In this document: positions 1 through 5,361 of the stretch, in pieces | How the letters are laid out: each line of letters begins with the position of its first letter | Numbering within the stretch: position 1 is the first letter of the stretch | Source: Planctomycetota bacterium | GTDB taxonomy: Bacteria > Planctomycetota > UBA11346 | Assembly (NCBI GenBank): GCA_013816645.1 | Contig: JACDEC010000257.1 | Coordinates: 1 to 5,361, forward strand | Direction: 5' to 3' | DNA length: 5,361 nt | The notes under the pieces: model-generated | The model's database searches: none | What the model was told of the DNA's origin: nothing | What the model saw: only the letters and a program-made list of their open reading frames with translations | Position numbers and translations under genes: made by a program

Positions 1-1085
1 ACACCCTGATGATGTGCCTGGGCGCGTTGGGAGCAGCCGGGGTGACGTGGGCGCTCGTGGGCTACAGCCTGGCCTTCGGCGCGGGCGGCGCGTACGTGGG
101 TGGCGCGGAGTACCTGGGACTCGCCGGCGTCGGGCTCGAGGCGAAGGGGACGATCCCGCACGTGCTCTTCATGTCGTACCAGGGCACGTTCGCGATAGTC
201 GCCTCGGTGCTCATCGCCGGCGCCGTGGTCGAGCGGATGCGCTTCGGCCCCTACCTCGCCTTCATCGCCCTCTGGACGGCGTTCGTCTACGCGCCGGTGG
301 CGCACTGGGTGTGGGGCGGCGGGTGGCTCTCCTCGTTAGGCGTGCTCGACTTCGCCGGCGGCACCGTGGTGCACGTGAACGCCGGCGTGAGCGCGGTGGT
401 CGCCGCGCTGGCCGTGGGCGGGCGCAAGGACTTCGGCCGCCAGGCGGTGCTCCCGCACAACGTCCCGTTCGTCCTGCTCGGCACCACCCTGCTCTACCTC
501 GGCTGGTTCGGCTTCAACGCGGGCAGCGCGCTGGCCGCCAACGGCACCGCCGGCATGTCGCTGCTGGCGACGCACCTGGCCTCGTGCGCTGCCGCGCTGG
601 TCTACGTGACCATGGAATGGATGCGTTACGGCAAGCCCAGCGCGCTGGGCATCGTCACCGGTTCGCTCGCCGGCCTGGTCGCGATCACCCCGGCCTGCGG
701 GCTGGTCGGGCCGCTCGGCGCCATCGCCATCGGCGGCATCGCCGCGGTAGCGTCCTTCGTCGCGGTCAACGCGCTCAAGCGGCGCTTCGGTTACGACGAC
801 ACGCTCGACGTGTTCGGCGTGCACGGCGTGTCAGGGTTGGTCGGCACGCTGCTGACCGGCGTGTTCGCCGCTCGCTGGCTGGGTGGAGATCGCGATCTCG
901 CCTCGATCCTCGATCAGGTGCTCGCCCAGGTGAAGGCGATCGCCGTGACCATCGCCGTGTCCGGGGTCGGCACCGCGGCGATCCTGTTCGCGATCGATCG
1001 GACGCTCGGATTACGCGCGCCGGCTGGCGACGAGGCCACCGGTCTGGACCTCACCGAGCACGGCGAAGCCGCGTACAACTACTGA
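1..1085 (+). CDS. amt: Ammonium transporter Amt, 5' partial
   Basis: This is an inner-membrane ammonium channel of the Amt/Mep/Rh family. The reading frame is open from base 3, and the 5' end lies outside the window. About 360 residues are visible, against roughly 400-450 for the family, so the signal peptide and first membrane helix are probably what is missing. I count about ten hydrophobic segments, consistent with helices 2-11 of the usual eleven. Numbering from the Met at base 9, residues 114-139 match the ammonium transporter signature (DFAGG, then VVHVNAG, ending GGR). They supply the conserved Asp114 and the first pore histidine, His122. The WFGFNAGS motif (166-173) holds the Phe gate region, and FGVHGVSG (269-276) gives the second pore histidine, His272. 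The tail ends in GLDLTEHGEAAYNY, the conserved cytoplasmic end that in AmtB contacts the PII protein GlnK. A glnK partner, if present, would lie upstream. Identification is firm; the subfamily is not resolved. Confidence 0.96.
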   Translation, partial: TLMMCLGALGAAGVTWALVGYSLAFGAGGAYVGGAEYLGLAGVGLEAKGTIPHVLFMSYQGTFAIVASVLIAGAVVERMRFGPYLAFIALWTAFVYAPVAHWVWGGGWLSSLGVLDFAGGTVVHVNAGVSAVVAALAVGGRKDFGRQAVLPHNVPFVLLGTTLLYLGWFGFNAGSALAANGTAGMSLLATHLASCAAALVYVTMEWMRYGKPSALGIVTGSLAGLVAITPACGLVGPLGAIAIGGIAAVASFVAVNALKRRFGYDDTLDVFGVHGVSGLVGTLLTGVFAARWLGGDRDLASILDQVLAQVKAIAVTIAVSGVGTAAILFAIDRTLGLRAPAGDEATGLDLTEHGEAAYNY

Positions 1086-1092
1086 TCAAGGC

Positions 1093-2499
1093 TCAGCCCG
1101 AGCGCGGGATCGCCAACGCCAGCACGGTGACGTCGTCGGTGAAGGGGCGCGCCGCGAAGATCTTCGCCGCCTGCGCCATGCGCAGGGGCAGTTGATCGAC
1201 GGGTTCATCGAGGTTGGCGATCAGCGTGCTGCTCGCGCGCAGGCGACCGTAGTGCACGTCGTTGGCATTGGCGGCTTCGAGCAATCCGTCCGTGCATTGG
1301 ACCAGGATATCGCCGGGCGCGAGCTGCAGGCGGTGGGGACGCCAACCGACTCCACCGTGGCCGAGTCCCAGCGCGGGGCCGTGGTGACCGACCTGCACCA
1401 GCATCCCGCGGCGGTTCGGACTGGCGAGCAGCGCGGCATGGTGGCCGGCGCAGACGCACTCGCAGGTCAGGGTCTGGAGGTCGAGCAGGCAGGCGAAGAG
1501 CGTGACGAAGTGGCCGGTGGGCAGGTCGCGGACGATGTTGGCGTCGAGCCGTTCGATGATGCTGACGAGATCGGGTTCGTCGGCGGCGATGAAGCGCAGC
1601 GCCTTGAGCGTCGCGGTCACGGTCAACGCGGCTTCGGGGCCGTGGCCGGCGACGTCGCCAACCACCATCAGGACGCGCCCGTCGTCGAGCGTGATGCAGT
1701 CGTAGAAGTCGCCGCCCACCAGTTCCAAGGGTTCGTAGTGCACGGCGAGGCCGATGCCCGGAATGACCGGCAGCGGCGGCAGCATGCGATCCATGACCTG
1801 CTTGGCCCGCGCCATGCTCGCGGTCACCAGCGGCACGGAGCGGGCCGGAGCCGGGGCCAGCGGACGTTGGATGCGGTCGGTGGGGATGCGGTCGTCGGCA
1901 TCTTCGCTGCGCGGCGGCTTGGCCACCGGCGCGGCGGTGCGCACCGACGGTGGCAGGCCGCGCGACAGGCGGGCCTTGGCCAGCTGATCCAGGGACTCGA
2001 CGCTCAGCAGCCGACCCGCCTGGGCTTCGGGACTGCGCGCCATCACGTGCGCCATGGCGTCGACGGTGCGGGCGGTGATGCGCTGATGTTCGAGCGGAAC
2101 CTGGGCCCAGCGACCACCGTACGGTTCCAGCCACCAGCCGTCGACGCCGATGATGCGCAGACGGGCATCATGGCGCAGGTGCTGGCGCAGGTGCTGGGAC
2201 CAGCGCGCGACCTGCAGGTCGGCGAGGCTCTTGGGGCCCATGCCCTTGGTCCAGGGTCGGGTGCCCAGCAGATGGTCGCGCGCCACCGCCAGGTCGCCCT
2301 TGGCCGAGGGCACCGCTGAGCCGGTGTAGGGATCGATCCACGCGGAGTCGTCGACGGTGCGCAGACGGAACACCGGATCGTTGACCAGTTGGTGCAGGAT
2401 GCGGTGCTGCTCGCCGACCGCCGCATGCGAGCCGCTGGCACGCCGTGCCGGAGGCGTGGGATGAGCGTGGTGGCTGGTCGAAGAGATGCGGCGGTTCAT
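1093..2499 (-). CDS. SpoIIE-type PP2C phosphatase with unknown N-terminal module
   Basis: This is a predicted soluble serine/threonine phosphatase of 468 residues; no signal peptide or membrane segment is visible. The SpoIIE/RsbU-like catalytic domain covers about 225-465. It has VGGDFYD (261-267, metal ligands Asp264/Asp267), GDVAGHG (281-287, Asp282), AGHH (351-354), CTDGLLEA (402-409, Asp404) and FTDDVTVLA (453-461, Asp455/Asp456), so the metal-binding acidic set looks complete. Family members usually dephosphorylate STAS-domain anti-sigma antagonists in partner-switching pathways, but no such partner is visible here. Residues 30-140 form a separate module with WIDPYTG (54-60) and WWLEPYGG (122-129) that I do not recognise. 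A Pro/Ala/Arg-rich linker (180-222) separates the two. The frame stays open upstream to 2967, but that part is antisense to the vWA gene and low in complexity, so I chose Met at 2499. It has no clear Shine-Dalgarno; Met at 2565 or 2562 is possible. The gene converges on amt with 7 bp between stops. Confidence 0.9.
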   Translation of the reverse strand: MNRRISSTSHHAHPTPPARRASGSHAAVGEQHRILHQLVNDPVFRLRTVDDSAWIDPYTGSAVPSAKGDLAVARDHLLGTRPWTKGMGPKSLADLQVARWSQHLRQHLRHDARLRIIGVDGWWLEPYGGRWAQVPLEHQRITARTVDAMAHVMARSPEAQAGRLLSVESLDQLAKARLSRGLPPSVRTAAPVAKPPRSEDADDRIPTDRIQRPLAPAPARSVPLVTASMARAKQVMDRMLPPLPVIPGIGLAVHYEPLELVGGDFYDCITLDDGRVLMVVGDVAGHGPEAALTVTATLKALRFIAADEPDLVSIIERLDANIVRDLPTGHFVTLFACLLDLQTLTCECVCAGHHAALLASPNRRGMLVQVGHHGPALGLGHGGVGWRPHRLQLAPGDILVQCTDGLLEAANANDVHYGRLRASSTLIANLDEPVDQLPLRMAQAAKIFAARPFTDDVTVLALAIPRSG

Positions 2500-2563
2500 A
2501 TCGGTATCGGGCGGAACGCGGACGGTAAGGCGGGGGACTCCAGGGGAAGACCAAACTCCCATC

Positions 2564-2585
2564 ATTTCACTGCTTACAGTGAAAT
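2564..2585. promoter_or_regulatory. Perfect 9-bp inverted repeat, candidate operator
   Basis: ATTTCACTG (2564-2572) and CAGTGAAAT (2577-2585) are exact reverse complements separated by the four bases CTTA. The repeat lies in the AT-richer part of a short region between two divergent genes, where a dimeric regulator could control both. Neither strand has a T-run after the stem, and no gene ends here, so an intrinsic terminator is unlikely. I do not recognise it as the site of a known regulator. The repeat is seen directly; the operator role is inference. If the phosphatase started at 2565, its first codon would overlap one arm. Confidence 0.5.
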
Positions 2586-2679
2586 ACAGGCGCGCAGTGG
2601 CATCCAGCGACGCGGTTTTGGATGTGACCAGGCTGTTACCTCGGCACCTGCCCCGGCAGCGAGCGTTGGCACAACCACC

Positions 2680-2683
2680 GGAG
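2680..2683 (+). promoter_or_regulatory. Ribosome binding site of the vWA gene
   Basis: GGAG is followed by a 5-base spacer and the ATG at 2689. This, together with the hydrophobic leader that begins at that codon, decides the start. The frame is open much further upstream (an earlier in-frame ATG lies at 2389), but that stretch is antisense to the phosphatase and shows no domain. Confidence 0.65.
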
Positions 2684-2688
2684 CCACC

Positions 2689-3819
2689 ATGCACGTTCAC
2701 AGCGCCACCCTCCTCGCCTACGCCTGTCTGGCAACGTTGCCAGCCGCGGAAGCCCCCGCCGCCGCCACCGATCCCACCCAACCGCGCATCCAGCTGGCCA
2801 TCCTGCTCGACACCAGCAGCAGCATGTCCGGCCTGATCGATCAGGCGCGCGCCCGGATCTGGTCGATCGTCAACGATCTGACCAGCGCCAGCCATGGCGG
2901 CCGAGCCCCGCGACTCGAGGTGGCGCTGTACGAGTACGGCAAATCGAGCCTGCCTCAGGAGGAACATTGGCTGCGCCAGATCCTGCCCATGGGCAACGAT
3001 CTCGACCGCCTATCCGAGCACCTGTTCACCCTGACCACCAACGGCGGCGAGGAGTACTGCGGCGCGGTCATCGACCAGGCGGTGCGCAACCTGTCCTGGA
3101 GCCAGGGCCCCAACGACCTGCGCGAGATCCTCATCGCCGGGAACGAGCCGTTCACCCAGGGTCCGGTGGACGCGCTGGCCGCCTGCCGGTCGGCGATCGC
3201 CAAGGGCATCATCGTCAACACCATCCATTGCGGCACCGACTCGGCCGGGCGCGCCGGCGGCTGGCCGGAGGGCGCGCGCGCCGCCGAGGGCGCGTACCTC
3301 GTCATCGATCACAACGCGGTGGCCGCGCCGCCGACGGCTCCCCAGGACGACGAGCTCGCCAAGCTCAACCTCGACATCAACAAGACCTACCTGCCCTACG
3401 GCGCCGGCGGCATCGCCGGGGCGCAGCGCCAGGAGGCCCAGGACGGCAACGCCTCGAGCATCGGTTCGTCGGTGCTCGCCAATCGCGCGGCCTCCAAGGC
3501 GAGCGGCTACTACACCAACGGCTCGTGGGATCTGGTCGATGCGGTGAAGGAGGCGAAAGTGAAGCTCGAGGAGCTGCCGGCCGACCAGCTGCCCGAATCG
3601 CTGCGCGCGCTCGCGCCGCAAGCCCGCGCTGTGAAAGTCGCCGAATTCGCCGCCGAGCGGGCGCGCCTGCAGAAGCGCATGGGCGAACTCGCCGTCGCCC
3701 GCGAGGCCTGGTTGGCCGAGCAGCGTCGCGCGGCGATCGGCCCCGCGACGCTCGATGACGCCATCACCACGGCGCTGCGCGCCCAAGCCAAGGCCAAGGG
3801 CTACGTCTACGCACGCTGA
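2689..3819 (+). CDS. Secreted von Willebrand factor A domain protein
   Basis: This is a 376-residue protein predicted to be exported. Residues 1-26 form a leader with a hydrophobic core (about 5-19) and an Ala-rich end (AEAPAAA) suited to signal peptidase I, although the first residues carry histidines instead of Lys/Arg. The vWA fold follows at about 33-210. A hydrophobic strand leads into DTSSS (41-45), the DxSxS metal-binding (MIDAS) motif. LTTNGGEEYCG (115-125) supplies the probable threonine ligand. The third MIDAS loop reads ILIAGNEPF (147-155) where many vWA domains have an Asp. Cys124, Cys166 and Cys181 are the only other notable cysteines. Residues about 283-350 are charged and helical-looking, possibly a coiled coil. 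No C-terminal membrane anchor is present. vWA domains generally mediate metal-dependent protein binding; the partner is unknown. The gene is divergent from the phosphatase and converges on gltD with a 12-bp gap, so it is probably transcribed alone. Confidence 0.88.
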   Translation: MHVHSATLLAYACLATLPAAEAPAAATDPTQPRIQLAILLDTSSSMSGLIDQARARIWSIVNDLTSASHGGRAPRLEVALYEYGKSSLPQEEHWLRQILPMGNDLDRLSEHLFTLTTNGGEEYCGAVIDQAVRNLSWSQGPNDLREILIAGNEPFTQGPVDALAACRSAIAKGIIVNTIHCGTDSAGRAGGWPEGARAAEGAYLVIDHNAVAAPPTAPQDDELAKLNLDINKTYLPYGAGGIAGAQRQEAQDGNASSIGSSVLANRAASKASGYYTNGSWDLVDAVKEAKVKLEELPADQLPESLRALAPQARAVKVAEFAAERARLQKRMGELAVAREAWLAEQRRAAIGPATLDDAITTALRAQAKAKGYVYAR

Positions 3820-3846
3820 GCGTCGCCGGTTTCAATAGGCGAACGC
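3820..3846. terminator. Weak hairpin at the convergent vWA/gltD junction
   Basis: GCGTCGCC (3820-3827) can pair with GGCGAACGC (3838-3846), giving eight base pairs with one bulged A at 3842 and a 10-base loop. It spans the 12-bp gap between two convergent stop codons and runs into the last codons of gltD. Its position suits a two-way transcription end, but no T-run follows on either strand, so it is not a canonical intrinsic terminator. In DNA this GC-rich such pairing may arise by chance. Confidence 0.25.
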
Positions 3847-5313
3847 CTCGATCCGCACTCGCGGCAGCAGGCTCTCCTGCTTGGTGAGGAAGCTGTCGAC
3901 GCAGCGCGCGACCTCGCGGCCTTCGCTGATCGCCCAGACGATCAGCGATTGGCCGCGGCGCGCGTCGCCCGCGGCGAACACGCCGGGCACCGAGGTCATG
4001 CGCGTCTCGCCATCGGTCTTGATGTTGCCGCGCTCGTCGATCGCGCAGCCGACCTGCTCGAGCAGGCCGTTCTTGCGCGGGCCGAGGAAGCCCATGGCGA
4101 GCAGGGCGAGTTCGCACGGCCAGTCCTGCTCGCTGCCCGGGACCTCCTCGGGCTTGCCCTTCGACCAGTCGAGCTTGACGGTGGTCAGCCCGGTGACCTT
4201 TCCATCCTTGCCGGTGAACTTCTTGGTCGCCAGCGAGTAGTGCACGTCGCCGCCCTTGGCGGTCATCTCCTCGACCGACGACGAGACGCGCTTGATGCGT
4301 GCCCACTGCGGCCAGGGATTGTTGCCCGGGCGCTTGCCCGCGGGTTCGGGGAGCAGCTCGAAGTTGGTCACCGACACCGCCCCTTGGCGCAAGGACGTGC
4401 CGATGCAGTCCGAACCGGTGTCGCCGCCGCCGATGACGATGACCTGCTTGCCGTCCGCCCAGATCTTCTGCTTCTTGGGGTGCAGCGCGGCGACGTCCTC
4501 GTCACCCCAGTTGTTGCGGTTCGACTGCGGCAGGAACTCCATGGCGAAGTGCACGCCGTCGAGTTCGCGACCGGGGATGGCGAGATCACGGGCGTGCTCG
4601 GCGCCGGTCGAGATGACCACCGCGTCGTACTGGCTCTTGATCTGATCCCAGGTGATGGTGACGCCGACCGTGATGTTGTAGCGGAACTCGATGCCCTCGG
4701 CGGCGAGCAGATCGATGCGGCGCTGCACCTTCTCCTTGCGCAGCTTGTAGTGCGGAATGCCGTACATCAGCAGGCCGCCCGCGCGGTCGTTCTTCTCGAA
4801 CACCGTGACCTGGTGGCCCGCACGGTTGAGCTGCTGGGCGCAGGCCAGGCCGGCGGGACCGCCGCCGATCACCGCGACCTTCTTGCCGCTGCGCACCGGC
4901 GGCGGCTCGGGCTTGATCCAGCCCATGGCGAAGCCCTTGTCGACAATCGAGACCTCGTGCAGCTTGATCGCCACCGCGGGTTCGTTGATGCCGAGCACGC
5001 ACGAGTTCTCGCACGGCGCCGGGCAGACCCGGCCGGTGAACTCGGGGAAGTTGTTGGTGGCGTGCAGCGCCTGCAGCGCCTCCTGCCAGCGCCCGCGGAA
5101 GATCAGGTCGTTCCAGTCGGGAATCAGGTTGCCGAGCGGGCAGCCGGTCATGCAGAACGGCACGCCGCAGTCCATGCAGCGGCTGGCCTGAGTCTTGACC
5201 TGCTCCTCGGTGAGCTCCTCGTAGTGCTCCTCGTGGTGCGCGAGGCGCTCGTCGACGGGCAGCAGCTTGGGGACTGCGCGCGTGTGCTTCATGAATCCGG
5301 TGGGGTCGCCCAT
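3832..5313 (-). CDS. gltD: Glutamate synthase (NADPH) small subunit
   Basis: GltD is the beta subunit of glutamate synthase. It oxidises NADPH at FAD and passes electrons through iron-sulfur clusters to GltB, which forms glutamate from 2-oxoglutarate and glutamine-derived ammonia in the cytoplasm. At 493 residues it has the usual length. The N-terminal ferredoxin-like domain has cysteines 46, 49, 54 and 58 (CMDCGVPFCMTGCP) and 97, 101 and 105 (CPAPCENSC). The FAD-binding glycine motif is IGGGPAG (149-155) and the NADPH motif is IGGGDTGSDC (294-303). The closing FAD motif is FAAGDARRGQSLIVWA (446-461). All expected motifs are present with no frameshift. The start at 5313 is supported by AAGGA six bases upstream; Met8 (5292) is less likely. 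The end of an upstream - strand frame overlaps that ribosome binding site, which suggests a gltBD operon with translational coupling. GltD resembles other flavoprotein reductases, but the N-terminal sequence and length favour true GltD. Confidence 0.96.
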   Translation of the reverse strand: MGDPTGFMKHTRAVPKLLPVDERLAHHEEHYEELTEEQVKTQASRCMDCGVPFCMTGCPLGNLIPDWNDLIFRGRWQEALQALHATNNFPEFTGRVCPAPCENSCVLGINEPAVAIKLHEVSIVDKGFAMGWIKPEPPPVRSGKKVAVIGGGPAGLACAQQLNRAGHQVTVFEKNDRAGGLLMYGIPHYKLRKEKVQRRIDLLAAEGIEFRYNITVGVTITWDQIKSQYDAVVISTGAEHARDLAIPGRELDGVHFAMEFLPQSNRNNWGDEDVAALHPKKQKIWADGKQVIVIGGGDTGSDCIGTSLRQGAVSVTNFELLPEPAGKRPGNNPWPQWARIKRVSSSVEEMTAKGGDVHYSLATKKFTGKDGKVTGLTTVKLDWSKGKPEEVPGSEQDWPCELALLAMGFLGPRKNGLLEQVGCAIDERGNIKTDGETRMTSVPGVFAAGDARRGQSLIVWAISEGREVARCVDSFLTKQESLLPRVRIEAFAY

Positions 5314-5319
5314 GACTGA

Positions 5320-5324
5320 TCCTT
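5320..5324 (-). promoter_or_regulatory. Ribosome binding site of gltD
   Basis: Read on the - strand, AAGGA precedes the ATG at 5313 with a 6-base spacer. It overlaps a TAA stop (5325-5323) that closes the frame entering from upstream, a layout common where translation of two genes is coupled. Confidence 0.7.
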
Positions 5325-5361
5325 ACCTGTTCTCGATGATATTGGAGGAGTGCGACGTGGG
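5323..5361 (-). CDS. Possible 3' end of an upstream gene, perhaps gltB
   Basis: On the - strand, the frame from base 5361 reads PTSHSSNIIENR and stops with TAA at 5325-5323, nine bases before the gltD start. Twelve codons are too few to identify a protein, and one other frame is also open through this stretch. The support is positional: the stop overlaps the gltD ribosome binding site, and gltB commonly lies directly upstream of gltD. The residues do not let me confirm GltB. Confidence 0.3.
   Translation of the reverse strand, partial: PTSHSSNIIENR

Larger units (their letters stand above)
2500..2688. promoter_or_regulatory. Divergent intergenic region, phosphatase / vWA gene
   Basis: These 189 bases separate the start codons of two divergently transcribed genes, so the promoters of both are expected here. 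The middle (about 2551-2590) is clearly more AT-rich than its surroundings and contains the inverted repeat listed separately. I could not pick out a convincing -35/-10 pair on either strand. If the phosphatase starts at 2565 or 2562 instead of 2499, part of this region is coding. Confidence 0.6.

Noticed and set aside
1091..1103. Short hairpin GCTC/GAGC at the convergent amt/phosphatase junction as a terminator
   Set aside because: Only four base pairs with no T-run; not distinguishable from chance in GC-rich DNA.
14..1195. Second + strand frame across amt (393 codons)
   Set aside because: It is an Arg-rich out-of-frame reading of amt, which itself has the full family signature in the other frame.
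1192..2319. Long open frame on the + strand opposite the phosphatase (375 codons)
   Set aside because: It is a GC-rich shadow of the phosphatase gene: Arg/Gly/Ala/His-rich, with no domain and no ribosome binding site worth noting.
2389..2688. Upstream extension of the vWA protein to an ATG at 2389
   Set aside because: It would bury the signal peptide 100 residues into the protein and overlap the phosphatase antisense. The ATG at 2689 has a GGAG site and begins a hydrophobic leader.
2713..2727. Lipoprotein signal (Cys13 in LAYAC) on the vWA protein
   Set aside because: The residues before Cys13 do not fit a lipobox and the position is too close to the N-terminus; an ordinary signal peptidase I leader fits better.
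2500..2967. N-terminal extension of the phosphatase to Met at 2967, making a 624-residue protein
   Set aside because: The added 156 residues are antisense to the vWA leader and domain, are Gly/Ala/Arg-rich with no recognisable domain, and would leave the vWA gene without its own promoter region.
3949..5319. Long open frame on the + strand opposite gltD (456 codons)
   Set aside because: It is a shadow of gltD caused by high GC at third positions; the composition is Ala/Arg/Leu/Asp-rich with no motif.

Overview
The window reads as an ordinary chromosomal segment of a very GC-rich bacterium, most likely Gram-negative. The secreted von Willebrand factor A (vWA) protein, the C-terminal tail of the ammonium transporter and the separate small glutamate synthase subunit fit Pseudomonadota, Myxococcota or Planctomycetota. 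I cannot decide between these from the sequence alone. I see no mobile element, CRISPR array, tRNA or rRNA, and no sign of recent transfer.

Layout: (1) The window opens inside amt, an ammonium channel gene on the + strand (1-1085); its 5' end lies upstream. (2) Facing it, with 7 bp between the two stops, is a 468-residue SpoIIE-type PP2C serine/threonine phosphatase on the - strand (1093-2499), with an N-terminal module I do not recognise. (3) A 189-bp divergent intergenic region (2500-2688) follows and carries a perfect 9-bp inverted repeat at 2564-2585. (4) A secreted vWA-domain protein is on the + strand (2689-3819). (5) Converging on it, 12 bp away, is gltD, the small subunit of glutamate synthase, on the - strand (3832-5313). 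(6) The last 39 bases hold what may be the 3' end of a further - strand gene. Its stop codon overlaps the gltD ribosome binding site, and gltB is the natural guess.

Two of the four main genes belong to nitrogen assimilation: Amt brings in ammonium, and GltD works with GltB to make glutamate from glutamine and 2-oxoglutarate. The phosphatase and the vWA gene lie between them and share a divergent promoter region, but nothing visible links them to nitrogen metabolism. No anti-sigma kinase, STAS-domain antagonist or response regulator that would explain the phosphatase is visible.

I find no convincing new multi-gene system. The items most worth a second look are the N-terminal module of the phosphatase, the inverted repeat between the divergent genes, and the altered metal-site loop of the vWA protein.
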